A DNA stretch of 64,000 nucleotides. Origin: Ryuthela nishihirai (taxonomy: Eukaryota; Arthropoda; Arachnida; Araneae; Heptathelidae). Below are positions 11,492-22,715 of this stretch, in pieces. The translations under genes and the position numbers were made by a program. Location: positions 2,849,156-2,913,155 of the forward strand of contig JAWZYU010000027.1 of assembly GCA_038380435.1 (NCBI GenBank), written 5' to 3'. The notes beneath the pieces were generated by a model. The model saw nothing but the letters and a program-made list of their open reading frames with translations, was not told the origin of the DNA and made no database searches. Numbering within the stretch: position 1 is the stretch's first letter; each line of letters begins with the position of its first letter.

Positions 11492-12079
11492 TTGGAATGT
11501 GAGGACAGGCTTATTCTCTTGATGCACAGAACTTATTCTCTTGATGTCCTCACACAAAAATTCCACCGTTATATTTTAGATATTCTCGGCTTGAAAGAGA
11601 CCAGATGGACAGATAAAGGTAGGATTCATAAAAATAATCTTAAATTTCTCTTTTCAGGGAGGAACGATACTAAGCATCACCAAGGTGTGGGTTTGCTTCT
11701 CAGCAGACACACTAGTGATGCTCTTCTAGGATATGAGAGCATTAATGAAAGGTTTCTTACAGCAAAATTTCATACGAGCATTAAAAACTTGAATGTTATC
11801 TGCTGTTATGGCCCCACTGAGGATGCCGATGAAGATGAGAAGGATAGGTTTTACGGACAACTTCAGGATATTTTGAATTCTGTCAAGAAAGAAGATATTA
11901 CCCTTGTTCTTGGTGACTTCAATACCAAAGTTGGTACTGACTCTGACCTTTGGGGAGGAGTAATAGGCCCTTTTGGTATTGGTAGCTGCAATGGCAATGG
12001 GCAACGTCTCCTACAGGTAAGTAAACTCAATGGTTTCAGGGTGGCTCAGTCGGTAGCGCGCCAGGCTTGTAATCTGTAG
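11492..12079 (+). pseudogene. LINE APE-type endonuclease region
   Basis: A 195-codon frame. Residues about 30-40 read LGLKETRWTDKG, the catalytic QETxW-type motif with K for Q. Residues about 130-145 read [19 protein letters not shown], the GDFN motif. These are expected of LINE apurinic-like endonucleases that nick the target DNA. The last 13 or so codons (after GFR) are SINE sequence, because a SINE inserted at 12040. The C-terminal SDH motif falls beyond the insertion, near 12590. The N-terminal WNVRT motif lies just upstream in another frame (about 11492-11510), so the start is displaced by a frameshift. Confidence 0.82.
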
Positions 12080-12421
12080 TTCCCAGGTTCGAGTCCCAGC
12101 TGGGTCAGCGTTGAGATTCATCTCCGCAAAATTCCCCGCCCTGCCCACAGTCAGTAGGGGACACCGATGGGCTTGGAAAGGCCGCTGTCCGTTGGATGGG
12201 ATGTTAAGCCGTGGCCCCGTGTGCGGGAGAGCCATACCCTGTGCACGTTAAAGAACACGCTGGATGGCCTTGACGGGAGGCTACCATCTGTCTCCCAACA
12301 GCTATTCCAGTGGGTCCCCTCCCCCAACCTTCTCTGAGCCTTCGGGGTCTATGTGTCCTGGCCATTTTGCCCATGGTGTGCAAAAAAGTGCCGCTCAGAG
12401 GTAAAACAACCCAACCCAACC
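12040..12421 (+). mobile_element. tRNA-derived SINE (family 1), full length, in LINE endonuclease
   Basis: 382 bases flanked by the 12-base duplication CAATGGTTTCAG (12028-12039 and 12422-12433). The head has A box-like TGGCTCAGTCGGTAG and B box GGTTCGAGTCC. The body carries TGGATGGGATGTTAAGCC and CACGTTAAAGAACACGC. The tail ends in AACCC repeats. Orientation is the same as the host LINE. Confidence 0.93.
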
Positions 12422-12620
12422 CAATGGTTTCAGAATAACTAACACTTATTTACAAACACCTTGACTACATAAGTATAAATGGGTTTCACCTGATAGGCTG
12501 CATAAGAATATGATTGATTATATATTAATTAACAGAAAATGGGCTAGTTCTGTTAGGAATACCAGGAAATGTAGAAGAGTTGAAATTGGATCTGACCATT
12601 ACCTTGTTAAAAGTGTCTTG

Positions 12621-13007
12621 GGTGGAGTTCAGTTGTTCTACCTGTGAGCGGCACTTTTTTGCACACCATGGGCTAAATGGCCAGGTCACATGGGCTTCCA
12701 AGGCTCAGAGAAGGTTGGGGGAGGGGACCCACAAGAACAGCTGTTGGGAGACAGATGGTAGCCTCCCGTCAAGGCCATCCAGCATGTTCTTTAACGTGCA
12801 CAGGGTATGGCTCTCCCGCACACGGAACCACAGCTTAACGTCCCATCCAACAGACGGTGGCCTTTTCAAGACCATCGGTGTCCCTTACTGACCGTGGGCA
12901 GGGCGGGGAATTTTGCAGAGAAGTCTCAATGCTGACCCAGCTGGGACTCGAACCTGGAAACTGCAGATTACGAGCCTGGGGGCTACCGACTGAGCCACCC
13001 CAGCCCT
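12621..13007 (-). mobile_element. tRNA-derived SINE (family 1), opposite orientation, in the same LINE
   Basis: Minus-orientation copy with tail near 12621-12645 and tRNA-like head near 12940-13005 (GGACTCGAACCTGG is the B box complement). Diverged flanks TTAAAAGTGTCTTG and TTTAAAAAGGGTCTCG look like a target duplication. The LINE resumes at AAACTGAAACTTAAGAAGTG. Confidence 0.88.
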
Positions 13008-13199
13008 TTAAAAAGGGTCTCGAAACTGAAACTTAAGAAGTGTCGAGCTAAGGTTAAAAAATTTACTATTAATACTGAAGCTCTGAAAGACCCAGCTATA
13101 GCTAAAGCTTACCATGATAGGTTACTTGGTCATTATGACAGTCATGGTTTCCTTACTACTGAAGTTGAGGAAGAATGGGACCATTATAAACAAGCTTTT

Positions 13200-14588
13200 T
13201 TGGAAACTAACAGTACTCTTTTAGGAAAAACAGAGCAGAGGAGACAGAATTATTTGAGTGATAAGCCACTTGAGCTTATTTCAGAAAGAAAGAACTGCAG
13301 AAATGTCCTTAATCAATACCCTACTAATTCTAATAGAAAGTGTTACAGGGAGTTTAATAAATGTGTAAAGGATCAGTTAGCTGCTGATAAGAATCTTTGG
13401 CTTGATGGCTTGGCTGATAAAGCTGAGGAAGCAGTTAGACAACACAACAGCAGAGAGCTGTACCAGATAGTTAATATTTTGTGTGGTAGAAAACGGACAG
13501 GTATACAGGGATTGAAGGATAAACAAGGTAAGGTTCTAGAAGGTGAGGATTCTGTCATGGCTAGGTGGGCTGAGCATTTCAGTGATGTTCTAAACATTGT
13601 GGTTAGTTCTACTGCCATTGTTTGCAATGATGATAGATGCATTGATGACTTTAATGTTGTCCTTATAACACAATCTGAAGTTATTTTGGCTATTTCTAAA
13701 CTTAAACTTCATAAATCCCCAGAGGTAGATGAAATTACTATGGAAATGCTTAGAGCTGGGAATGTTTTCATTACCACTTGGATGACTGAAATTTTGAATA
13801 TCTTTTATGATAAAGGCATGATTCCTAAAGATTTTACCAGAGCTATTATTATTCCTATTTTCAAAAAAGGTGATCGCAGTTCTTGTGATTACTATAGGGG
13901 TATCAGCCTACTCTCTGTTCCAGGTAAAGTTCCTTGCATGATTGTGCTTAATAGAATTAAGAATCTGGTTGACAGTCAATTGCATGATGAGCAATGTGAA
14001 TTCAGAAGTGGTAGGGGATGTGTAGATCAGATATTTTCACTTAGGCTGATTCTTGAGAAATGTTTAGAGTTTCAGAAACCTTTGGTTGCTGGCTTTATTG
14101 AATTCAAAAAGGCTTTCGACTCTGTTGATCATCATAATTTGTGGTTGATTGTGAGAGCATATGGTATACCAGACAAGTTAGTTAACATAATGAAAGCTCT
14201 CTTTAATAACACTGAGTTATGTGTGACAGTTGGTAAGTCTTGTAGCAATTGGTTTAGCATTACTTCTGGTGTTCGACAAGGGTGCATTTTGTCTCCTTTT
14301 CTCTTTAGCTTGGTTATTGATTATGTTATGCGAAATTCACTTCAAGGGAAAGATTTTGGCCTTAAATGGGCTGGAGATACGAAAATTTCTGATTTAGATT
14401 ATGCTGATGATTTAGCCCTTTTGGCAAATGATGTTGATGAGATGAACTCTTTCATTAGAGCTGTTGATGAAACTGGTTGTAGAGTAGGTTTGGTTATAAA
14501 CAGAGAGAAAACTAAAGTGATGAAAATTGGTCAAGCAGGCTGTGATTCAGTTAATCTGAATGGTTGCTGTCAGCAGGTGTCAGTTTAA
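13200..14588 (+). pseudogene. LINE reverse transcriptase, longest open frame in window
   Basis: 462 codons without a stop. Visible RT motifs in order: IPIFKKGDRSSCDYYRGISL (about 220), CEFRSGRGCVDQI (about 270), EFKKAFDSVDHHNLW (about 300, motif A Asp), GVRQGCILSPFLFSL (about 355, motif B) and LDYADDLALLAND (about 398, catalytic YADD). It makes cDNA at the nicked target in target-primed reverse transcription. The frame opens inside the element (the first Met is only the first in the open frame), and the C-terminal part is frame-shifted after 14580. So the product would be an incomplete protein even though the RT core looks intact. Confidence 0.85.
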
Positions 14589-14639
14589 TTATCTTGGGAG
14601 TTATGTAACAGATACTGGTGATGTGCGGCATAAGATTAA

Positions 14640-15163
14640 CAGACAAATAGGGATTGCTGCTGGGACTTTTAAGAATCATGGAGAGTGTGGAGAAATATGC
14701 ATATACACCTAAGGACTAAAATTATACTGTATAATAGTTTGGTTCTTTTAGTTATGGTAGTAAAACTTGGACACTTTGTAAACAAGATAACAGGAGACTA
14801 GATGCTTTTGATTCTAGATGTTTATCCAGTATATTGGGCGTTAGGTTGTTCAACTTTGTAACTAATGATAAGGTTAGGCAAAGGAGTAGGCAACCTCCTT
14901 TAAGCAGCATATTGTGCAGAGAGAGACTCCGTTGGTTTGACCATGTTGCCCATATGAATAATTATAGATTGCCAAATAGGGTTATGAACAGTGTGCCTAA
15001 AGGCCTCAGAAAGAAGGGGAGACCTAGCATGCGGGGGGGGGGGGGGGGGGGGGCAGATAATGTCAAACAGGACCTTGTTAGAATTGGTGTGCAGTGGCCA
15101 GATGCAGCAGATGTAGCTCAGGACAGACTTGCTAGGATAACTAAATTGCACGGTCTGGTGTGA
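14640..15163 (+). pseudogene. LINE C-terminal domain remnant
   Basis: Continues the RT protein in a shifted frame. VSYGSxTW-like sequence lies near 14745-14775. From 14834 the frame reads LFNFVTNDKVRQRSRQPPLS and then the conserved RLRWFDHVAHMNNYRLPNRV. It ends in PDAADVAQDRLARITKLHGLV. A run of 21 Gs (15033-15053) expands the reading frame in place of the usual MRWAD. The same domain is present in LINE copies at 17.0, 47.0, 49.1 and 61.5 kb. Confidence 0.8.
15033..15053 (+). repeat. Poly-G run of 21
   Basis: Uninterrupted G run inside LINE C-terminal coding sequence, where sister copies have TGCGGTGGGCAGA. It could form a G-quadruplex; assembly or sequencing error in length is possible. Confidence 0.9.
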
Positions 15164-15694
15164 CCTCCATAGCCCCTGGCTGCTTGATGATGAGATGTCA
15201 CTAGATGACAACTCGTCTAGTGATGAGCATAGTGCTTACCTACAATCTGAAAGTCGTCATGTGTCAAGCATACTGTGAACAACCAGGACTGTGTTTCTCC
15301 ACAAATGTATTCAGTGTACCAGCCAAGTTTATAGAACTACAAACATCCGCTTCAAAGGACATACAAGAAAGCAAGCATAACATGCCAGTAGAATATATGT
15401 GAATATAAATAAGAACTTTTCGTACTCGAACTAGTATCAAAAGACCAGCACTTAGCACTTCTTCTGTAGAAGTACTATTGTACTTAGGATAATAAGCTAG
15501 TACTATTACATGTTGCATATTTCAATAATGTATGTTAAAATGTGCTGCAACAAGGGCATTTGAATAGCCATTTTAACAGTGTAGTTTGTGATTAAATATT
15601 TTTTAACCACCAACTTACAATCTGGAAAGAGCTTTATTTGATTTTTTTACACTCCCCCTGCACTAAATATATAGTAACATCATGTCTCAAAGCA

Positions 15695-16195
15695 GTTAAT
15701 GTAATTAAACAAATGCAAGTTAAGGAGACTATCACCATACACTCATTGGATGACGTATCGTTGTATCCCAACACACTATGTTTGGATGCAACTTAAAGCT
15801 GAATGGTTAAGAGAGGCCAGGACCACAGCCCAGGAGTACTTTAGTACTCCTTCTTCGTGTCTTGACGTGGTTAATGTAATTAAACAAATGCAAGTTAAGG
15901 AGACTATGACCATTCACTCATTGGATGTCGTATCCCAACACACCACATTTGGATGCAACTTAAAGCTGAATGATTAAGAGAGGCCAGGACCACAGCCCAG
16001 GAGTACTTTAGTACTCCTTCTTCGTGTCTTGATGTGGTTAATGTAATTAAACAAATGCAAGTTAAAGAGACTATGATCATTCACTCATTGGACATCATAT
16101 CACTGTATCGAAAAACACCACCTTCGGATGAAATGATGCAACTAAAAGCTGAATGGTTAAAGGAAGCCAGGACCATGGCCTAGGAGTACTTTAGT
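15695..16195 (+). repeat. Tandem triplication of Penelope RT segment, periods 175 and 167
   Basis: GTTAATGTAATTAAACAAAT starts near 15695, 15870 and 16037. Each unit includes CAAGTTAA(G/A)GAGACTAT, the CTCATTGGA coding block and GGAGTACTTTAGT. Unit lengths are not multiples of three, so the reading frame is not conserved. Confidence 0.9.
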
Positions 16196-16920
16196 GTTCC
16201 CGAGGCCCTTAACCTGGCCACCAACTGGTTTGTCGTCAATGGTCGGCCCTGGATCCAGTGGATGGGGTCTCCATGGGTTCACCTCTGTCTGGGCTCATGG
16301 CTGACATTGCGATGAGACACATTGAGCACACTGCATTGCAAAAAGCCCCTTTTAAACCATCTTTATATATTCGCTATATCGATGATGTGTTAATTTTTTA
16401 GGATCCCCCTATTAACACACTTCATACTTTAATTGACATGCTTAATAGCATTTTACCCTCCATAACATTTACACATGAAAATGAAATTAATGGAGAGTTA
16501 CCATAATTGGATATACTTATCAAAAAGAAAATCCTATATTGCTAGGAGGAGATATATTGAAAATCAACCTTCATTCTCAATTTAATATATTACACATCAG
16601 CACACCCAATGAGTTACAAAAAATCTACCATAGTTTTTAAGGGCCTTTCAATATAACACTCAAAAAAATGCATTACGAAAAGAAGTAGAGTTTATTTATA
16701 AAATGACAAGAGAAGCAGGATACCCAGCAAAATTAATTAAAAGATTGGAAAAAAAGCACAAAATATAGAAACCAGCAGGACTCTCAAACACACCCAACCC
16801 AAGGAAAGAAATAGTTAAATATGTGCATAGTTTCCCCATATACATCAGGAATTTCAAAAACCTTAAGTAATATATTAAAAAATTATATTAAATTTCCATA
16901 CATTATATATAATAGCATAA
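15695..16920 (+). mobile_element. Penelope-like retroelement, RT remnant
   Basis: Frames in this stretch recall Penelope-like RT: a motif A-like IHSLDVVSLYPNTP near 15745, SMGSPLSGLMADIAMRHIEH-like residues near 16270-16325, and RYIDDVLIF near 16370-16398 (catalytic DD). A later YTSGISKTLSNILKNY near 16840-16885 resembles the family's RT-thumb/linker end. Stops and shifts are frequent. No GIY-YIG endonuclease was found. The segment carrying motif A is tandemly triplicated. Confidence 0.7.
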
Positions 16921-16979
16921 AAATTTTAAAATAAATGATAGGGATTTTTTAAAATAATGATGCATAAACAACAGATAAA

Positions 16980-17480
16980 TTATTATACTGTATAAATTAG
17001 ACTGTATAATAGTTTGGTTCTTTCTAGGGTTAGTTATGGTAGTGAAACTTGGACACTTTGCAAACAAGATAACAGGAAACTAGATGCTTTTGATTCCAGA
17101 TGCTTATGCAGTATCTTGGGCATTAGATGGTTAAACTTTGTAACTAATGATGAGGTTAGGCAAAGGAGTTTGCAACCTCCTTTAAGCAGCATATTGTGCA
17201 GAGAGAGACTCCGTTGGTTTGGCCATGTTGCCTGTATGAATGATTATAGATTGGCGAATAGGGTTATGAACAGTGTGCCTAAAGGCCTCAGAAAGAAGGG
17301 GAGACCTTGGATGCGGTGGGCAGACAATGTCAAACAGGACCTTGTTAGAATTGGTGTGCAGTGGCCAGATGCAGTAGATGTAGCTCAGGATAGACTTGCT
17401 TGGAGAATTAAACTGCGCAGTCTGGTTGGACCTCCATAGCCCATGGCTGCTTGAGGATGATGATGATAATGATATATAGG
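16980..17480 (+). mobile_element. LINE copy 4, 3' end only
   Basis: 5'-truncated copy. 17014-17436 is a 141-codon open frame of the C-terminal domain (VSYGSETWTLCKQDNRKLDA; RLRWFGHVACMNDYRLANRV; AWRIKLRSLVGPP). The 3' end is GGATGATGATGATAATGATA. The frame is intact, so this insertion is younger than most. Confidence 0.88.
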
Positions 17481-18046
17481 AATTTAAGCATAAAACTTAA
17501 TGTTCTTAACTGAAATGGAAGATGAATGGAGAAGTAAAAGAAATCAAGATTTACAAATTTGAATAAAGTTGTTGTTTTCCTGAAAAGAATCGAATTAGTG
17601 ATAAATGTTGGTTTAAATTTGCTTTATATAATGCATTGCACTGAATAAAATATGTCGTTGAATACAAAATTATTTTAATCTTTTCTATTGTTATTTGGTT
17701 TTTATATGTTACCGAATTTAAGAGATGAACTAATGATTCATTCTGACCCCCCCAGGGTTATGCACATTAACATGAAAAAAATATGCTCAAATGCCATTCC
17801 ATAAATTTCAATATATGTATTTGCTGACATTTATGAGCAAGCACAAGTCATGGTGTGATCATGGTTATCAGTGCATCTCTACAGTTTATGATTTTTTGGG
17901 GTTTTCAGGACTTTCATAGAAAATATATGCTACTCAAGCCATTTAGGGGAGGGGGGGGGGGGCTACCTTACTCACTGACTCATACATTAGCAAACCACTG
18001 ACTCACACATTAGTAGCATTCTAAAATATTAAACAATTTTACTCAC

Positions 18047-18209
18047 CTATGAAGAACATTGCATAATTCTATAGAAAGTTGAGGATCATGGCCTAAAACA
18101 AAGCAGGGAAGTGAATGATCAAGGAGAACTTTTAAAGAATGTAAGCAAATCATTACACACTGGAGTGTAGCATTGGAATAGGGACTGCACAATGCTTCCA
18201 AACATATTC
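18047..18209 (-). CDS. HEATR5B: HEATR5 family protein, internal exon C
   Basis: Exon of 163 bases on the minus strand. The acceptor CTAG lies at 18210-18213 and the donor GTGAGT lies just below 18047. It supplies the last two bases of the Gly codon begun in exon B, then 53 codons, and leaves two bases (AG). The product includes ICLEALCSPYSNATLQCV and PQLSIELCNVLH. This is the HEATR5 segment in which a conserved helix leads into the LNVLHR motif. The split Arg codon is completed by the first base of exon D. An independent reading of phases at both ends agrees with the protein order, so the exon call is strong although the exon is short. The upstream intron (18210-27466) holds a LINE, a solo LTR and SINEs. 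Confidence 0.88.
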
Positions 18210-18344
18210 CTAGAACGAAAAAAAAAATAGTAAACTAATTACAGGATAATATCAGAAATAATATACATTGTGTCTCAAGTCCCCAACTATTGCTATACAC
18301 AAATTTTAAAACCCATAAATATTATTGTTTGATAGGGCACTATG

Positions 18345-19003
18345 CTGATTTACCCATTCACTTTTACGTGCCTTAACCAATTAATTTATTTTTGTTATAA
18401 TTATTTGGGGATCTTTTTTTTTCTTTGAACCATCAGCAATTTTCCTTTCTGTTGGCTCAAGTTGTGATCAGCAATTAATTTTGATTGAAAGCCACTAAAT
18501 GGCGATACCAAGGTCCCAATGTTTGCATCATCAGTGACACACAATTATTTCAGCAAATGTGGTTCACAGACATGTTTGTAGACATGTGCCACAGCATTTG
18601 CCTTATGCTAGTTTGAAGCTAGTCAGTTGTGGAGCAAGTTGAGGAGAGGTGTAGGCATTGTTTGTTATAGAGGACTTTTTGTGAGACTTTTGGGAGCTGA
18701 GAAGCTCAAATTAGGGACTTCCTCTTTTTGAAATTTGATCTGTGTGTATTTGGGTGAGTTAAAATAAATATTCTATTTTCATTGACATTGCTTTTGATTT
18801 AAATATTTTTTTCTCTTCAGCAGCAGAGCAAATTTACTGTAAGTTAGTTGTATTTCATATTTGACAAGTTCACGAGTTTAAGTGAAATTTTGCCATTCAT
18901 GTTCCAGAACAAAAAACAAAACCCTAATTTTTTGATAAGTTAATTATTGTCTGGTGCCTGAAATCCTGAGGCCGTTAAGATCTTAATATTTGGGAGCATT
19001 ACA
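18345..19003 (+). mobile_element. Decayed solo LTR
   Basis: Shares landmarks with the better LTRs at 21971 and 52088: CATTCACTTTTACG and CCTTAACC near the start, AATAAATATTC and a TTATTGTCTGGTGCCTGA block, and the end GGGAGCATTACA at 18992-19003. The start is eroded. Confidence 0.6.
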
Positions 19004-19329
19004 ACATGACAAGAGTACAGTGGACCAGAGGCAAAGATATAGAAAAAAAAATTTTTTTTCCCCCCCCAGAAGAATGGTAAAGAGTCCCAAAACTTCATAA
19101 ATTTTTCTTTTAAAAAGGTCACTACTACTGCTTAACATGCATGTGCATCATGCTACTCATGCTCTAGGTCCCGCACGATGCAATGTGCATCATCAAGTAT
19201 CCGAAGTCCCTCCCATCTGAACCAGTTGGTTGTTTGGAGATTTAAGAGATTTATGGTGCAAGGACAACTAAGGCTATATTGCACTACACAAGATATATAG
19301 TAAAAGAACAACAAATAACAACTCACTAT

Positions 19330-19515
19330 ATATGGGAAAATTAAAAAAAAAAAGAATTACTTTTAAGTAACCAAATAAATAAAGAAAAAAAACTAAAAAA
19401 AAAATACAAGAAAAAATAATAAAAATAAAGTTAAAAAAATATAAAAAATAATAAAAAAAATAAAAAAATATAATAAAATAAATATAATTCAAAATTAAAA
19501 AAAAACTTTGAAAAC
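19330..19515. repeat. A-rich low-complexity tract
   Basis: Runs of AAAAATAATAAAAAT type. The long hydrophobic open frames on its complement are a product of composition. Confidence 0.85.
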
Positions 19516-19954
19516 TCATAAACCAACAATCATTAAAACAAACAACAACAAAGGGCACAAAATTATAATAAACTCTAACACAATATATATATAATTTATG
19601 TATTTAAAAACACACTCTAATAAAAAATAAACAAAACAATAATTGCAAAATCTGTCACCAATAATAACCCAACAAAATTTATCTATTGAGTAAGCCTGAA
19701 GAAGGAACACTCATTGCATGTAACGTATGCAAAATAAACAACAAACATAAAAGATATGCACACCCTCAACCAAAGTTAAAGGTAACATATAGAGAGAACA
19801 AATGGTACAACATTAAAACTGTATGTGAAAAACAAAGGGCAAAAACCATGTAAAATAGAAGAAAAATTTAACAATGGGTGCATAGAGCTCATGTAAAAAA
19901 GCAAAACCAGCAAGAGCAAAATACAAAGCAGAGAGGTAAACCATTAATGGAGAC

Positions 19955-20352
19955 AGGGGCTGCCAGGCTTTATAATCTGTAGTTACCAAGGCTTTGGTAG
20001 CAAACCAGGCTTTATAATCTGTAGTTACCAGGTTTGAGTCCTTCAAGGGCCAGCATTGAGATTATTTCTGCTGCTGCCCTTGAGATTATTTATGCCCCAC
20101 TCTGCCCTAACTAAGAAATGGGATACTGAAGGGCTCTGAAAGGCTGTCATCCATTGGATGGATGCAAAGCCATGGCCTCATGTGTGGGAGAGCCATACCG
20201 TGTGGCCCTTAAGGAACATGATGAATGGCCTTGATTGGAGGCTACCATATATCTCCTAACAGCTATCCAGTGGGTCAAGCCCTTGAGATCGTTGTGACCT
20301 GGCCATTTAGCCCAATGTCTGCAAAAAAGGGCCTCTAAGAGGTAAAATAATC
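19955..20352 (+). mobile_element. tRNA-derived SINE (family 1), old copy
   Basis: Diverged copy with duplicated head phrase CAGGCTTTATAATCTGTAGTTACCA (near 19967 and 20007), B box-like GGTTTGAGTCC, and the body through AAAAAAGGGCCTCTAAGAGG. Many substitutions. Confidence 0.8.
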
Positions 20353-21570
20353 CAACTCATTATATATGTTTAACCCTTGTCATGTCAGAGCTCTAATAAT
20401 CATTTTCAACTTTCATATTCTACTGATGGAAGATGTAAATTTCGTTCCTGTAGTGTAAGATTATATATATATAAAACAATCCAAATAGAAATCAGATTTT
20501 TTTTCTTTTAATCAAATATCAAAATAACATTTAAATCTATGATATACATATTTTTTACCTATTGATTCCACTTGAAAAATTATGATAAAGTTTAAAAATA
20601 AATCTATTTGAGTCTGCAGTGAACATATGTGCATGTTCAGTCACTGTAAGTAGCATCAAAGTAGTGAAGATTTTGTTTATGCCTTTATTCTGCCATACCA
20701 TATGTAGTTCATTGATTGGTGTGATTCTCAGTAGCTTGGGTTATTTATGGTTCCAGTAGAGTTGTTATACTTTCTAACTTTTAACATAAAGATATTGATT
20801 TTATGACTACTGGAAATTCTGTCATTCAGAAACTATGCACATTGGCTTTCAATCGATATTTTAGCAGACTTTTGATTTTAAATACTTTTTTTTAACTTTA
20901 ATGCTTCTAAAATTATGTTTTATTGCTTCTCAAAGGAATACTGCAATTAAAAACAATAATTAATTTGAAAAGATCAAAAACTAAACCACTAGTTATCGAT
21001 AATGGCGGCAGTCCAAAGACCATTAGGATTATTCAAAGCACAATTTTTAAAAGATAGGATTTATTTATCAATACTTTTAATTATATTTCAACCAAATAAA
21101 CTAATCGAGCTCAGAAAATTGCGATTTTTAACTAAAATTTCTGCTGGAATTCTAATATTTAAACATTTTTGTAGCAGTTATGCAGCTTCATAACAAAGAT
21201 ACTCTTTTCAGATTCCGTGCTTCAGTTAAAACTTTAAATGTTTCGAAGCATTTAAATGAATTTTTTTTCATAGTTCTTTATCACTTTTCATATATATTTT
21301 TAAAATTTTAATTATCTTGTTTTTAAAGCAAAAAATTAATTTTATGACACTGCTTTTTTTTTAGGCTTAGAGTTTGTCAGACATCAAAAGTCTCAGAATA
21401 TACATTACATAAATAAATATCTAAAATATTTGATAAAAATAATAATAATAAATATTTCCTCAATTTAGGAAAAATTAAATAAAAGAAAAATTTAAACATT
21501 AATAGAAATATTATGAACTGTTTATATTAGAATAATAAAATAACATATATTTTCTTTGAATTTTTGCCAT
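20353..21570. other. Unassigned intron DNA
   Basis: AT-rich, no coding, no matched repeat. A TTAACCCTTGTCATGTC near 20371 resembles a TTAA-element left end, but no partner end was found. Confidence 0.5.
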
Positions 21571-21970
21571 TTTGTTCATCATCATCATTCTCAAGCAACC
21601 ATGGGCTATGGAGGTTCACCAAACTGCAATTTAGTTACCCAAGAATATCTGTCCTGAGCTACATCTGCTGCATATCACCACTGCACACCAATTCTACAAG
21701 GTCCTATTTGACACTGTCTACATACTGTATCTAAGGTCTCCCCACTTTCTGAGGCCTTTAGGCACACTGTTCATAAACCTATTCACCAATCTACAATTAT
21801 CCAAACCAACAGTATCTCTCTCTGCACTATATGCTCCTTAAAGGAAGTTGCAAATTCCTTTACCTAACCTCATCATTACTTACAATGTTGAACACCCTAA
21901 CACCCAAGATACTGCATAACCATCTAGAATCAAAAGCACCAAGTTTCCTGTTATCTTGTATACAAAGCAT

Positions 21971-22715
21971 TGTGATGCTCCACCCATTTACTTTTCCTTA
22001 ACCAGTTTTGCTTTATTTACGTTATATTTATCATTTTGGGGATTATTTCATTTTTTGGACAACACAATCATCGTTCCGAGCTGTAGGAGTTGCGCATGCA
22101 CAACTCCAACCTTTTGATTGTCAACTGCTAAAGCACGTGTGTAGTACACGATCCCTCTTGTAGCATAGCTAGTGCGATCATCATAGTACGCAAATGTCTT
22201 CCCGGCGTGTGTGCAATAGACATGTGCCGACTTTGTATGCCACTTGTTATAGTAGTGACATGAGGTCACAGAGGGAGTTAGAACGTGAGAGAGTTAAAAA
22301 GATAGAGATAGTGGAGCGAGTTGTGAGAGTAGTGGAGATGTAGGAGTTGGAAGTATGTGTTGTGTAGACAGGAGTTGTTAGACTACAAATTTTGTGTTCT
22401 ACCATTGAGTTTGGTGAGTTGAATTTTTTGGAAATAAACTTTGTTTGTTATAGAAACTTTTGAGTTTTTGTATTTTTCTCTTGAGCAATGTTAATTGATT
22501 TTTAATTATATTTAAACTTTAATTAAACCTGAAAATCCCTTTTGAATTCTTACTCGATAAGTAACACCTGAAATTATACATTAATGAACCCTATTTCAAC
22601 ATTATTTGGCAAGTTATTATTGCCTGGCACCCGATACAGCTATCTGGAATTTGAATAAATTTGGATCAAACAAAAGGTCCAAATTTGAAAAGTTAATAAT
22701 CTTTGGAGCATTACA
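21971..22715 (+). mobile_element. Solo LTR (family with 4-base target duplication)
   Basis: 745 bases beginning TGTGATGCTCC and ending GGAGCATTACA, so TG...CA ends. Flanked by GCAT on both sides (21967-21970, 22716-22719). Contains AATAAACTTTG (polyadenylation-like) near 22432. No internal region follows, which indicates LTR-LTR recombination. Confidence 0.88.

Larger units (their letters stand above)
10770..15205 (+). mobile_element. LINE copy 3 (RTE/BovB-like), near full length with two SINE insertions
   Basis: The most complete copy. It has a 5' untranslated part (about 10770-11490), an endonuclease region (11492-12027), an RT region (13010-14588) and a C-terminal region (14640-15163). 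The 3' end lies at TGCTTGATGATGAGATG. Two SINEs interrupt it at 12040-12421 and 12621-13007. Architecture (APE endonuclease, single RT frame, short GAT-type tail) fits RTE or BovB-like LINEs; the exact clade needs a tree. A frame shift near 14580 and others make it non-autonomous today. Confidence 0.85.

Noticed and set aside
12040..12115. Apparent tRNA-Thr gene (loop CTTGTAA)
   Set aside because: Part of a SINE with target duplications and tail; the anticodon stem is poor.
13200..14588. Host gene encoding a 462-residue protein
   Set aside because: It is the RT of a LINE repeated elsewhere in the window; database names for such proteins are often misleading host gene names.
19274..19710. Hydrophobic minus-strand frames resembling membrane proteins
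   Set aside because: Translation of A-rich low-complexity DNA (F, I, Y runs); no Met context or domain.
20371..20400. Left end of another TTAA element
   Set aside because: TTAACCCTTGTCATGTC is similar, but no internal family sequence or right end follows.
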